DNA of 64,000 bases from Bacillota bacterium (GTDB lineage Bacteria; Bacillota; Desulfotomaculia; Desulfotomaculales; VENG01), in contig VENG01000028.1 in the NCBI GenBank assembly GCA_009711705.1, positions 62,001-126,000 on the forward strand, in the 5' to 3' direction. The notes below the pieces were generated by a model. It had not been told where the DNA came from, did not search any database, and worked only from the letters and a program-made list of their open reading frames with translations. A program made the translations under genes and the position numbers. Of this stretch, positions 1 to 8,994 are shown in pieces. Position 1 is the first letter of the stretch; every line of letters starts with the position of its first letter.

Positions 1-37
1 ACTGTGTATAGACTTTAAAGGTTTTGTAACATAGGGA

Positions 38-104
38 AGAACACAAGGGGACGGTTCTTTTGTGTTCACCCTGTAAACACAAAAGAACCGTCCCCTTGTG
101 TTCT
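38..104. repeat. Long perfect palindrome with GGGGACGGTTCTT core
   Basis: Two 29-nt arms (38-66 and 76-104) are perfect reverse complements around a 9-nt loop. The arm contains GGGGACGGTTCTTTTGTG. Shorter copies of the GGGGACGGTTCTT core occur near 8634, 31421 and 34233, so this is a dispersed element. Palindromes of this kind are often associated with REP/RAYT-type HUH transposases; that link is inference here, although a RAYT fragment lies at 40560-40877. It sits just after the phosphomannomutase stop and could also stop transcription, but there is no T-run. Confidence 0.8.
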
Positions 105-130
105 GCCGGCCGGGAAGATACCTTATGGAT

Positions 131-1513
131 TTAATACTCCCAGTCAAACTCTCCCACCTCAGGAAATTGACTTAGCGCCTCCTGCATGATGCCGCAGATA
201 CGCTCCAGCGCCTCCGGTGTTTTACCCTCACAGCGAGCCACCAGCACCGGCTGGGTGTTTGAAGACCTCACCAGACCCCACCCGTCACCGAACAATACCC
301 TTGCACCGTCAACATCAATGACATCATATTCAGCCTGGAACTTTTTCACCAGGTCATCCACTATACGAAACTTTTCACTATCGGCACAAGGCACTCTGGT
401 TTCAGCTGTAGAATGATATTTAGGCACAGCACTTAATAGATTAGAAAGCGTCCGGTCTCCCTGGGAAAGGATGCGCAGCAGCCTACCAGTGGCATAAAAG
501 GCATCATCAAAACCATAATATTCATCTGCAAAAAACATATGCCCGGACATCTCCCCGGTAAAAATAGCATCTACTTCCTTCATCTTGGCCTTGATCAGCG
601 AGTGGCCGGTTTTATAGAAAAATGGTTTGCCCCCCATACGCTTCACTTCATCCTCCAGAGCCTGAGAGCACTTAACTTCAATAATGCACGGTGTTCCCGG
701 GCGGCGGGCCAATATTTCCCGCCAAAAAAGACACATCAATTTATCGCCCCAAATAATGTTGCCCTTTTCATCCACCACGCCTATACGGTCGGCATCGCCG
801 TCATAAGCCACACCCAGGTCGGCCTTCTTGTCCCGCACCAACTGCTGCAGGTCGGTAAGGTTTGCCGTCTTGACAGGATCGGGCTGGTGGTTGGGAAAGG
901 TGGCATCCGCCTCGCAGTAGAGGGGATAACACTCCACTCCCCACCGCCGCAAAACGCGCTCCGCAAAAAGACTGGCAGTACCATTGCCGCAATCAACGGC
1001 AACCTTCAGGTTGCGGGGTCCCAGCTGGATCTTTTTCTGCAGCATAGACATGTATGTGGTCACTGCATCCCGTTCTTCCAGCTCACCCCTGCCCTGAGAA
1101 AACTTACCTTGCTCCATAATCTGCCGCAGCCGCTGTATTTCTTCTCCATGGATGGTCCCGTCCCCACGGGAAATCTTAAAACCGTTTTCATCGGGAGGAT
1201 TATGGCTGCCGGTGATCATTATTGCCCCGTCGACATTAAAATGAATGCGGGCATAATAGACTATAGGTGTAACCACCTCTCCAATGTCTATCACCTTACA
1301 CCCCGTGGCCATCAGCCCCCGCACCAGATCGTCCCGCAAGCGCTCAGAACTAATACGATTATCCCGACCCACAATGACCTCATTGCTGCCATGTCCCTGT
1401 ATGTATGTTCCAAAGGCTTTCCCCAGCAATTCCACCGTTTCCGGAGTTAAATCCCGGTCAGCAACCCCGCGTATATCATATTGACGAAATATGTCCGGAT
1501 TGACCACTGCCAC
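131..1513 (-). CDS. Phosphomannomutase/phosphoglucomutase
   Basis: 460-residue alpha-D-phosphohexomutase of the ManB/AlgC type, which interconverts hexose 6-phosphate and hexose 1-phosphate for cell-wall and exopolysaccharide sugar nucleotides in the cytosol. Visible signatures are the N-terminal RQYDIRG, the catalytic phosphoserine loop TGSHNPP with Ser at about residue 103, the Mg-binding DGDADR at about 238-243, the sugar-binding GEMSGH at about 320-325, and a C-terminal phosphate-binding RSSNTQP. Length is normal for the family. The start is GTG at 1513 behind AGGGGGAG. No partner gene is cotranscribed: the TRAP operon upstream ends in its own terminator. Substrate preference (mannose or glucose) cannot be read from sequence. 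Confidence 0.93.
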   Translation of the reverse strand: MAVVNPDIFRQYDIRGVADRDLTPETVELLGKAFGTYIQGHGSNEVIVGRDNRISSERLRDDLVRGLMATGCKVIDIGEVVTPIVYYARIHFNVDGAIMITGSHNPPDENGFKISRGDGTIHGEEIQRLRQIMEQGKFSQGRGELEERDAVTTYMSMLQKKIQLGPRNLKVAVDCGNGTASLFAERVLRRWGVECYPLYCEADATFPNHQPDPVKTANLTDLQQLVRDKKADLGVAYDGDADRIGVVDEKGNIIWGDKLMCLFWREILARRPGTPCIIEVKCSQALEDEVKRMGGKPFFYKTGHSLIKAKMKEVDAIFTGEMSGHMFFADEYYGFDDAFYATGRLLRILSQGDRTLSNLLSAVPKYHSTAETRVPCADSEKFRIVDDLVKKFQAEYDVIDVDGARVLFGDGWGLVRSSNTQPVLVARCEGKTPEALERICGIMQEALSQFPEVGEFDWEY

Positions 1514-1742
1514 AAAAACTCCCCCTTTAAATCAACTCCTGGACAAGGAGACAAGTCCCTTATCCAGATACACTTCCCCAACTACATTTCTTTATGTTTT
1601 CGCCATCTGTCGGATAATACCTTTCCTATTTTCATAAGTTCGCTTCCAAAGAAATCCTTTTCCGAAACACCTATCACCCTTTTTTTAAAAGAATATAGCC
1701 GATAATGCAATCGAAATAAAAGTTGCTCTGTCAAAATAGAAA

Positions 1743-1772
1743 AACGGGAAGAAGGTAACCCCTCTCCCCGTT
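1743..1772 (-). terminator. Rho-independent terminator of the TRAP operon
   Basis: On the minus strand a 12-bp stem (AACGGGGAGAGG with CTTCTTCCCGTT, two G-U pairs) closes a 6-nt loop and runs into TTTT. It lies about 40 bp after the dctM stop. The rest of 1514-1812 shows no gene. Confidence 0.75.
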
Positions 1773-1812
1773 ATCAATCCCAAAAACTTTATTTCTAACC
1801 TTAGTAGGTGAC

Positions 1813-3222
1813 CTAAAACAACAAATTAGGTAACCACAAACTGATTGCCGGTATATAGGTTATCAATATCAGGCAAACCACTACCGCAATTAGCCAGGGT
1901 AAGGCCGCCCGGGTGACGTCCATCAGGGGCATCCCCGTGAGGCCGCTGGCCACGTACAGGTTCAGCCCTACCGGTGGTGTAACCATCCCCACCTCCATGT
2001 TTACGGTCATGATGATACCCAAATGAATGGGATCAATGCCCAGCTGCATGGCCACGGGGAACAGTATGGGTGCCAGAATGGTAATCATAGCTGTAGGCTC
2101 CATAAACTGTCCGGCAACAAATAAAAGTACGTTAATAATAACCAGAAACATAATCGTTCCTACATTCCAGGCCACGATCCACTCGGCAATGGCATGCGGA
2201 ATACGCTCCAGGGTCAGAATATGAGCAAACAGCATGGCCATGGTAATGATAAAGAATAACATAGATGTGGTTTTGGCGGAATCAATAAGAATCTTGGGAA
2301 AATCCTTTATCTTTAAATCCTTATGGATGAACAGTCCGACTATTACACCGATGACGCAAGCTATGGCCGCAGACTCGGTGGGGGTAAAAACACCCGCATA
2401 AATACCGCCGATAACAATAATCGGCAGGGTAAGGCTCCAGAATGCTTCCTTAGTCGCGGTAATTCGCTCTTTAACATTCGCCTTCTTAGCCTTTTGATAA
2501 TCATTTTTTCTGGCGATAATAAAACTTACAAAAGCAAGGGATGATGCCAGTAAAATACCGGGCACAATTCCAGCCATAAAAAGCTTACCCACCGACTGGT
2601 CTACTGTAACGGCATAGACAATCAGCGGTATACTCGGGGGAATCAAAATACCCAAAGACCCTGCCGTGGCAATTGACCCAATGGCATAAGGCTTGGAATA
2701 GCCGTGGTTTACCATGGCCGGGATCATGATGCCACCGATGGCAACCACCGTTGCCGGGGAAGAACCGGAAATAGCGGCAAAAAGGGCACAGGCGAAGATA
2801 CCGGCTATGGACAGCCCGCCGGGAATATGACCTACCCAGGCGTTGGTAAGATTGATCAAGCGCCTGGCCACACCGCCGGAAGTAAAAATATTACCGGCCA
2901 GTACAAAGAAAGGAATGGCCATCAGCGGGAATTTATCCAGGCCCGCGAACAGTCTCCCGGCTAGGTCCGGTAAGGGATCCGTGGTAAAGAAAAAAATTGA
3001 AACAAATGATGCTATACCCAAAGAAACAGCAATGGGCAAACCGGATAATAAACAGGTAAATAATATGGCAAAAACAGCTAGCCCCATATTCTGGATTTGA
3101 AAGGCATACACTACACCGACAAGACACAAACCGATTAAAACAATGGACAGGGCTCTGCCCTTAGGTGAGCCGGGTTGTTCTTTAATTGCTCCCTTATTTT
3201 CTGTGACGCTTGCTGTTTTCAT
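1813..3222 (-). CDS. dctM: TRAP transporter large permease, DctM type
   Basis: 469-residue multi-spanning membrane protein of the TRAP DctM/SiaM family, the sodium- or proton-coupled translocation subunit that works with DctQ and a periplasmic-type binding protein. After a short charged N-terminal tail there are many hydrophobic helices and the family-like stretches ISGSSPATVVAIGGIMIP, GSLGILIPPSIPLIVYA and GMVTPPVGLNLYVA, which line the substrate path in this family. Length matches the family. The start codon overlaps the dctQ stop by one base (TAATG), so translation is coupled. Neighbouring malic enzyme (19260-20714) and the DctP sequences suggest a C4-dicarboxylate substrate, but this is inference. 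Confidence 0.92.
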   Translation of the reverse strand: MKTASVTENKGAIKEQPGSPKGRALSIVLIGLCLVGVVYAFQIQNMGLAVFAILFTCLLSGLPIAVSLGIASFVSIFFFTTDPLPDLAGRLFAGLDKFPLMAIPFFVLAGNIFTSGGVARRLINLTNAWVGHIPGGLSIAGIFACALFAAISGSSPATVVAIGGIMIPAMVNHGYSKPYAIGSIATAGSLGILIPPSIPLIVYAVTVDQSVGKLFMAGIVPGILLASSLAFVSFIIARKNDYQKAKKANVKERITATKEAFWSLTLPIIVIGGIYAGVFTPTESAAIACVIGVIVGLFIHKDLKIKDFPKILIDSAKTTSMLFFIITMAMLFAHILTLERIPHAIAEWIVAWNVGTIMFLVIINVLLFVAGQFMEPTAMITILAPILFPVAMQLGIDPIHLGIIMTVNMEVGMVTPPVGLNLYVASGLTGMPLMDVTRAALPWLIAVVVCLILITYIPAISLWLPNLLF

Positions 3223-3728
3223 TAAAGCCCACCCTCTTCCTCTGCAAAAATCTCTGCTGCCGGTGTTCTAATTTCCTTTACCGCCTCTTCGGCAAACCTG
3301 AAGGTCATCAGTCCGAAGGCAATGGGAATAATTGACTTGGGAATAAACATAGGAATTTCCATCTCCGGTGTAACCTGTCCGAAGGCAATCAATATCTGCA
3401 CGTGCTGGTACCCCAGTATGGTAAATATCAGACAGAACAAGGCACTTAGGATTAGCGCGATAATACTGGCACCTTTTTGCAATTTGAAAGGAAAGTTTTT
3501 GCGGAGTATATCCACTCCGATGTGGGTTTTAGCCCTAACCCCTATTGCCCCGCCAACCAGGCCGGTGAAAATCAAAAGATAGACCACCAACTCCTGGCTG
3601 AACCCCAGGCTGGAACCAAGCCCGTAGCGTAAAACCACCTCGACAAAAGTCAATATGGTGGCAGTAATTAAAGCGATGGACACCAGTATTTCTTCCAGCC
3701 TGCTTAAGATAGTGTTAAGAAAGTTCAT
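3222..3728 (-). CDS. dctQ: TRAP transporter small permease, DctQ type
   Basis: Four-helix membrane subunit of a TRAP transporter. The ATG at 3728 is preferred because GGGGAG lies 8 nt upstream, giving 168 residues; a GTG start at 3767 would add 13. Family features are the hydrophobic helix near residues 20-37, the helix rich in Leu/Val ending in GLVGGAIGVRAKTHIGVD, and the last helix MFIPKSIIPIAFGLMTFRF. DctQ joins the binding-protein-loaded DctM and is needed for transport. It is separated from dctP by a strong hairpin (3773-3802), so binding protein is probably made in excess over permease. Confidence 0.9.
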   Translation of the reverse strand: MNFLNTILSRLEEILVSIALITATILTFVEVVLRYGLGSSLGFSQELVVYLLIFTGLVGGAIGVRAKTHIGVDILRKNFPFKLQKGASIIALILSALFCLIFTILGYQHVQILIAFGQVTPEMEIPMFIPKSIIPIAFGLMTFRFAEEAVKEIRTPAAEIFAEEEGGL

Positions 3729-3772
3729 GCTGCCACTCCCCATTTTTACAAGTGCGGTTTTTAACACCCGGT

Positions 3773-3802
3773 AAAAAGGGGGCTTGGGAAAGCCCCCTTT
3801 CC
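3773..3802 (-). terminator. Intra-operon hairpin between dctP and dctQ
   Basis: On the minus strand AAAGGGGGCTTT pairs with AAGCCCCCTTT around a short loop and is followed by TTTTT. It sits between the dctP stop and the dctQ start. Such partial terminators commonly set a high binding-protein to permease ratio. Confidence 0.8.
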
Positions 3803-3815
3803 GGCCGTTTTTCGA

Positions 3816-4844
3816 TTAGCGCAACTCTAATACTGCATTAATAAGGTCTTCTCCCACTTCATCTTTGAACTCATCGTATACAGCACTGGTGGCTTCCATC
3901 CATGCCTGCTTCTCTTCTTCTGTCATGGTATGGATTTCCTCCAGCGTGCCGTCGGCCTTAATCTTTTCCAAATTCTCGTCATTCAGGCGCTGGCCGTTGT
4001 CACGTACCCACTGGGTAGTCTCGTCCAGGGCCTTCTTCACCTGGGTACGAACGTCATCGGGCAATCCATCCCAGAAGGTGGCGTTGGTAATAACGGCATA
4101 ACCAAGGTAGCCGTGGTTACTGAGTGTCATGTACTTTTGTACTTCATGGAACTTCTTGGAGTAAATATTGGACAGTGTGTTTTCCTGCCCGTCAATAACG
4201 CCCTGCTCTAAGGCACTGTAAACTTCACTGAACGGCATGGGAACCGGGTTTGCATTCAGTGCTTCAAATTGTGCTTCCAAAACCTTACTGGACATTACCC
4301 TAAACTTCTGTCCTTCAAAATCTTCGGGCATATAAAGCGGGTGTTCATCCAGACTCATTTGCTTAAAGCCATTATCCCACATAGCTAGACCCAGCAGGTC
4401 CTGCTCCTTGAGCATGGTAAAGAGCTTACCACCGATTTCTTCACTTTCCATTGCTGCCTGCACAGCCTGCACATCGGGGAAAGCAAACGGGAAATCAAAA
4501 ATGGTCCACTCGGGGAACAGCTTGGAAACCTTGGAAGTAGCCGGTGCTGCCATCTGAACGTTATCTTGCTGCAAAGCTGCCAGCACTTCATTGTCATCAT
4601 ACAACTGAGAGTTTGGGAATACCTGGACATCTACTTTACCCTCGGTATATTCCTCAGCTTTTTCTTCAAACATTTGGGCAGCTTGCCCCTTGGGCGTATT
4701 TTCAGCTACAACGTGAGAAAATTTAATTACAATGGGCCCATCCCCGGCCCCTTCTTCTCCAGAATCTCCACCACGTGCGCCGCAACCTGCCAACAGCCCG
4801 AGCGCTAGTAAAACAACCAGCGTTAAGGTTAAAAACCTCTTCAT
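3816..4844 (-). CDS. dctP: TRAP C4-dicarboxylate-type binding lipoprotein DctP
   Basis: 342-residue extracytoplasmic solute receptor. The N-terminus is a lipoprotein signal (KR followed by a hydrophobic run and lipobox LLAGC, Cys at about 21), so it is anchored to the outer face of the membrane. The mature part starts VIKFSHVVAENTPKG, the hallmark of the DctP family, and carries the conserved FPNSQLYDDNE and the region VMSSKVLEAQFEALNANPVPM with the Arg that clamps the substrate carboxylate in this family. QENTLSNIYSKKFHEVQKY is also typical. It is first in a dctPQM unit and has a paralogue directly upstream (4985-6031). A C4-dicarboxylate ligand is likely, not proven. Confidence 0.93.
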   Translation of the reverse strand: MKRFLTLTLVVLLALGLLAGCGARGGDSGEEGAGDGPIVIKFSHVVAENTPKGQAAQMFEEKAEEYTEGKVDVQVFPNSQLYDDNEVLAALQQDNVQMAAPATSKVSKLFPEWTIFDFPFAFPDVQAVQAAMESEEIGGKLFTMLKEQDLLGLAMWDNGFKQMSLDEHPLYMPEDFEGQKFRVMSSKVLEAQFEALNANPVPMPFSEVYSALEQGVIDGQENTLSNIYSKKFHEVQKYMTLSNHGYLGYAVITNATFWDGLPDDVRTQVKKALDETTQWVRDNGQRLNDENLEKIKADGTLEEIHTMTEEEKQAWMEATSAVYDEFKDEVGEDLINAVLELR

Positions 4845-4984
4845 AACAGAAACCTCCCCAGTAATTTTTTGAAAATTTCAACCCTTCTAATAAATAATCA
4901 CACACTTATCCGACCTTAATCAAATGGGGGAGTGTATCACCTCCGTTCCTAAAATAAAATAAGCATTCTTTTCAGCCCGGCAAC

Positions 4985-6031
4985 TTATAAAACAGGCCGC
5001 CGGTCATGATGATCAAGCTGCTTTAGAGCTTTTAAGAGGTCTTTTCCTACATAAGAGGCGTAACGCCGGTAGACAGGCTTAAACCTTTCCACCCACACTT
5101 CTCTTTCCTCTGCCGTTTGCACGTAAATCTTCATATGTCCGCTATCAACCAGGCGTTGAAAATCCTTATTGTTTAATTCCTGAGCTTTAGAACGCTCCCA
5201 TAGGGTAACTTCAGCCATTGTTTTCTCCAAAATTTGCTGTATATCGGCTGGTAAACTAGCCCAAAAATCCGCATTAGCCAAAACTACGTAGCCCAGGTAA
5301 CCGTGATTGGATACCGTGAGGTAGGGCTGAACTTCGTAAAACTTTTTAGCATAAATATTAGATATGGTATTTTCCTGACCGTCAACTTGATGTGTCTGCA
5401 GCGCCCGGTAAAGTTCACTAAAAACCAGGGGTAAAGGCACTGCCTCCACAGCACGAAACTGCGCTTTTAATACCTGGCTGTTAATCATCACCCGAAAAAT
5501 CAATCCTGCACTATCTGCAGGGGAAACTATTTTTCTTTTGCTGGTAGTTAGTTGTTTAAAACCATTATCCCAAAAAGAGAGGGCCTTTATATTTTTTACT
5601 TCCAGGTCTTGACACAGCTCTTGCCATATTTCTCCTTCCACAGCCCGGTGAACTTGATGCCTGTTACGAAAGGCATAGGGCAGGTCAAAAAGCTGCCAGC
5701 GGGGAAACATTTCACCCAGCTTGGACGTGGTGGGGGCAATTAACTGAACGGCACCTGACCGAAGGGCCTCTAATTCCTCTCCGTCCTTGTAAAGTGTGGA
5801 ATTAGGAAAAACCTGGACCTCTACCCTGCCCCCGGTCCTCTGTTCCACTAATTGCGCAAAATGTTTTGCAGCCAGGCCTTTGGGGGTATTTTGGGGCACC
5901 ACGTGGGAAAAACGTATAACAATTTTCTCCTCCGGACTGTACTGCTCTTTGTCGACAACCCGCTGTCCGCATCCCACGGCGAATAAAGCCAGCAACACTA
6001 TAAGTATGGCTACGGCTAACCGGGATGTCAT
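4985..6031 (-). CDS. Second DctP-type binding lipoprotein next to the two-component genes
   Basis: 348-residue paralogue of the DctP at 3816-4844, with its own lipoprotein signal (lipobox FAVGC) and the same landmarks: VIRFSHVVPQNTPKG, FPNSTLYKDGEE, VMINSQVLKAQFRAVEAVPLPL and QENTISNIYAKKFYEVQPYL. It has no second permease pair. It lies between the response regulator (ends 6201) and dctP, with about 140 bp to dctP. A TRAP binding protein next to a CitA/DcuS-type kinase may serve as an extracellular ligand sensor that reports to the kinase, or as an alternative receptor feeding the same DctQM. Both are inference; the family call itself is firm. Confidence 0.9.
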   Translation of the reverse strand: MTSRLAVAILIVLLALFAVGCGQRVVDKEQYSPEEKIVIRFSHVVPQNTPKGLAAKHFAQLVEQRTGGRVEVQVFPNSTLYKDGEELEALRSGAVQLIAPTTSKLGEMFPRWQLFDLPYAFRNRHQVHRAVEGEIWQELCQDLEVKNIKALSFWDNGFKQLTTSKRKIVSPADSAGLIFRVMINSQVLKAQFRAVEAVPLPLVFSELYRALQTHQVDGQENTISNIYAKKFYEVQPYLTVSNHGYLGYVVLANADFWASLPADIQQILEKTMAEVTLWERSKAQELNNKDFQRLVDSGHMKIYVQTAEEREVWVERFKPVYRRYASYVGKDLLKALKQLDHHDRRPVL

Positions 6032-6081
6032 GTGATTACTCCTCTCATTGGCAAGGGACTGTTGGGAAGACTCTAGAACTT

Positions 6082-6113
6082 AATTGTTAGAATTTAAAAA
6101 ATATTTTACAATT
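6082..6113. promoter_or_regulatory. AT-rich inverted repeat upstream of the dctP paralogue
   Basis: AATTGTTAGAAT at 6082-6093 faces ATATTTTACAATT at about 6101-6113; the arms match at about 10 of 12 positions. It lies about 55-85 bp upstream of the start at 6031 and is a candidate site for the response regulator encoded next door. CitB/DcuR-type regulators bind AT-rich sites; the assignment is inference. Confidence 0.4.
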
Positions 6114-6200
6114 ATATTAATACTAAAACAATAATTTGGCCTTAATGAATATATAAACCCGTTTTTGGTCTTTTTGTTCGAAGTGTGCGTATACATGATA

Positions 6201-6875
6201 CTAAATTACCCGGTAACGATTAATAGGCCTTCCCACTCCCCCGTATTGGACCTCCAGTGACACCTTACCCATATTTTCCAGGTACTCCAGGTAACGGCGG
6301 GCAGTGACCCGGGCCATTCCTAATTTCTCACTGACCTCATATGCCGATACAGCCCGGTTTGATTTAATTAAGAACAAAAGAACCTGCTTTAACGTTACCT
6401 CACTTAGTCCCTTGGGGATATTTTCTTTAGTGTCATCATGTACAAAGCGTGACCAGGCTAGCTCGTCCAATTCCTGCTGACTAATATCATCCTTGCTCTT
6501 AAGGCAGGAATGCATGGCTGCATAATACTGCAGGGCACTTTGTAACCTGTCAAACTTAAAAGGTTTAATAATATAGTCCACTGCACCGAAGCGAAACACC
6601 TTGCGCACAGTTTCCGCATCCCGGGCCGCAGTTACCATAATAACATCGGTGGGAAGCTGCCTGCGACGCATTTCCTCCAGGGTTGCCACCCCGTCCATAT
6701 CCGGCAGATAAATATCCAAAAGGACCAATTGAGGGCGATACTTTTGTACCATCAATACAGCTTCTTTGCCTGTCCCCGCAGCACCAACCACACTAAACCC
6801 CGCCACGGCACTGACAAAGCCGGTATTTACTTCCACAACCATGGGGTCATCTTCTACTATAAGTACATCCACCAT
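6201..6875 (-). CDS. CitB/DcuR-type response regulator
   Basis: 224-residue two-component regulator. The N-terminal receiver has the acidic pair VEDDP (residues about 7-11), the phospho-acceptor Asp in LLDIYLPDMDG (about 54) and the conserved Lys in VDYIIKPFKF. The C-terminal half carries a helix-turn-helix typical of the CitT/DcuR group (AYEVSEKLGMARVTARRYLEYL). These regulators activate genes for di- and tricarboxylate uptake after phosphorylation by the paired kinase. The start is ATG behind GGAGGG. It follows the kinase gene with a 17-bp gap, so they form one unit, and it precedes the TRAP genes it likely controls. Confidence 0.9.
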   Translation of the reverse strand: MVDVLIVEDDPMVVEVNTGFVSAVAGFSVVGAAGTGKEAVLMVQKYRPQLVLLDIYLPDMDGVATLEEMRRRQLPTDVIMVTAARDAETVRKVFRFGAVDYIIKPFKFDRLQSALQYYAAMHSCLKSKDDISQQELDELAWSRFVHDDTKENIPKGLSEVTLKQVLLFLIKSNRAVSAYEVSEKLGMARVTARRYLEYLENMGKVSLEVQYGGVGRPINRYRVI

Positions 6876-6892
6876 GCTTTTCCCTCCAACTT

Positions 6893-8497
6893 CTAACTTC
6901 CAACCTGCTCGATTTGTCCAGGTATAAAAACCTTAAAGGTGGTTTCACCGCCTGGAGGGCTTTTCACTTCCACCCTACCGTTCACCTGGTTAATGTTTCT
7001 TTGCACCAGGTAAAGTCCCAGCCCGCGTGATTTGCTTTTATTGGTAGTAAAGCCTTGCTCAAATATTTTTTCTCTTACTTCAGAGCTGATACCCGTTCCT
7101 GTATCCCGCACCTCAAGTTCAAGACCCGCTTGATCACCTTTAATGAAAAAATATACCCGCCGCTTGCCGTCTTCAACCCTGGACACCGCGTCCAGGGCAT
7201 TTTCCAGCAGGTTTCCTATCACTACCACAAGTATGCTTATGTCCACACCGCGGGGAATTTCTTTTAACTGTGAGTTGCGATCAATTACCAGTTCAGCGCG
7301 CAGCTCCTTAGCCCTGCCGTATTTACCCAATAAAAGACCGGCCAGGCTGTAGTCCTTAATATTTTGGGTCAGAAAATGGGTAAGTTCCTGCTGCTCTTCG
7401 GTTATGTTGAATATATAATCCAGGGCGTCCTGGTAGCGTTCCAGTTGTATCAGCCCGGCAATGGTATGCAGCTTATTCATATTTTCATGGTTTTGCACCC
7501 TTAGTGCCTCAACGAAAGCTTTTACACCGGTGAGCTCTTCCGCCAGCCGGTTTAATTCTGTTTTATCCCTGAATGTGGCCACGGCGCCAACTATGGTATG
7601 GTCGCGGCGAATGGGTACCCGGTTGGAGAGAATAGTGACCCCGTTAATAATTCTTTCCACATTTTTTTCGGGCTGCCCGGTATGTAGTACCCTTACTAGC
7701 CTGGTACCCGGACCGAACTTCTGAACCGGCTGCCCGATTACCGATTCATCCACCCCGAATATACGCCTGGCTTCGTCATTGATAATTGTTATCCTGGAGT
7801 CGGCATCAATGGCCACTATACCTTCCCCCATGGCCTCAAAAATGGCTACCCTTTCTTTCAAAAGGCGAACTATTTCCTCGGGCTCCAGGCTGAACATGGC
7901 CTGTTTAACATTACGGGCCAAGAAAAGGGAACCCACTAGTCCCACTACAAGACCAAGCCCCAGCGTAAGGTAAATTTCCATGCGCACGGACTTTAGCAAG
8001 GCAAATATGGTAGGAGTAAGCACACCTACTACCACTACCCCTACCTGCCGGTTACCCTCATCAACCTTGACGGGCGTAAAGGCCCTTACCGAAGGACCCA
8101 GAACACCTTCAGCCCTGGAAAGATATTCATTGTTGGCCAGCGCAGGGCCCAGGTCAGTCCCGGTAAATTCTCCCCCTATACGGTCTTCCACCGGGTGGGA
8201 ATAGCGAGTTGCTTCCATGTCCAGGATCACTATATATTCAACCCCGGTTGATAGGCGAGTCTTTTCTGCGATAGGTTGTATTATTTCTTCGCCACCCGGT
8301 CTGCCCACATTTTCTTGAATCGCGGTCATTTGGGCCAGTGTACGGGCAATGGCCATTGTCCGCTTACCTCTTTCGTTTTCCATTAAAACTGAAATACGGT
8401 GTACTTCAATAACGGTTCCAATGGCCACGGCTATAAAAACCAGGGCGAAGGACAGAAGGGCTATTTTAGTACCTAGTTTAAGCCGCGGCAAGGCCAC
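6893..8497 (-). CDS. CitA/DcuS-type sensor histidine kinase
   Basis: 534-residue membrane kinase. A TM helix (about 14-34) is followed by an extracytoplasmic single-Cache sensor domain that includes RYSHPVEDRIGGEF, typical of citrate and C4-dicarboxylate sensors, then a second TM (about 174-194). A PAS domain follows (GEGIVAIDADSRITIINDEA). The phospho-acceptor helix has the SpoB-type HENMNKLHTIAGLIQL, and the ATPase domain shows GNLLENALDAV, DTGTGIS and GLGLYLV. Start is GTG behind GGGAG. With the regulator at 6201-6875 it probably senses the TRAP substrate outside the cell. No odd residues were seen. Confidence 0.92.
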   Translation of the reverse strand: MALPRLKLGTKIALLSFALVFIAVAIGTVIEVHRISVLMENERGKRTMAIARTLAQMTAIQENVGRPGGEEIIQPIAEKTRLSTGVEYIVILDMEATRYSHPVEDRIGGEFTGTDLGPALANNEYLSRAEGVLGPSVRAFTPVKVDEGNRQVGVVVVGVLTPTIFALLKSVRMEIYLTLGLGLVVGLVGSLFLARNVKQAMFSLEPEEIVRLLKERVAIFEAMGEGIVAIDADSRITIINDEARRIFGVDESVIGQPVQKFGPGTRLVRVLHTGQPEKNVERIINGVTILSNRVPIRRDHTIVGAVATFRDKTELNRLAEELTGVKAFVEALRVQNHENMNKLHTIAGLIQLERYQDALDYIFNITEEQQELTHFLTQNIKDYSLAGLLLGKYGRAKELRAELVIDRNSQLKEIPRGVDISILVVVIGNLLENALDAVSRVEDGKRRVYFFIKGDQAGLELEVRDTGTGISSEVREKIFEQGFTTNKSKSRGLGLYLVQRNINQVNGRVEVKSPPGGETTFKVFIPGQIEQVGS

Positions 8498-8994
8498 GTT
8501 AGTCAGCTCCCTTGGGTAGTTGGTTAGTTGGGTAGTTGGTTAGGCGTTAGGCGTTAGAAAATGATTTGGTTATAATGTTTCGACAATTTGCGGGAATATC
8601 CCTCCTGCGAAAGGCGGAAGACGGAAGGCAAGTGGGGACGGTTCTTGACTTGCCCTTAAAATATGGGGTCGGGTCTCTAACTTATTGACTTATTTTTGCA
8701 AGATAGAAGCTGAGACATCAAAATCTTTGAAGGTATTTCTTTGGGGTCTTTTTTTTGGACAGGATTACAGGATTTGTGGGATGCTTTGGGGTCAGCGGCT
8801 TTTGGGTCTTTTAAATCTTTTTTGAATTATTATAAGACCGATTTATCAGTTTCATTTTGCTTTCGATTTAGGTTTTTTATTTTTTAACAATCCTGTTGAT
8901 CCTGTTAATCCTGTCTAAAAATTGTTGTCCCCAAAGCCCCACATGCAATGCCTTTAATCCTTGGCTCTAAGACATGCAAAATCTTGTCAAAATT
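8498..8994. repeat. Gene-free stretch with tandem GTTGGTTAG and an ACAGGATT element
   Basis: From left to right: a low-complexity tract of GGTAGTTGGTTAG units (about 8514-8556), a GGGGACGGTTCTT core (8634-8646), then a member of the 9-bp iterated family: GACAGGATTACAGGAT at 8758-8773 facing AATCCTGTTGATCCTG...CCTGTC at 8889-8915, about 115 bp apart. No credible ORF with a ribosome site was found. Confidence 0.75.

Noticed and set aside
539..1450. 303-residue open frame on the plus strand
   Set aside because: It lies opposite the phosphomannomutase gene, has no SD and its translation has no protein-like motifs; it is an antisense shadow.
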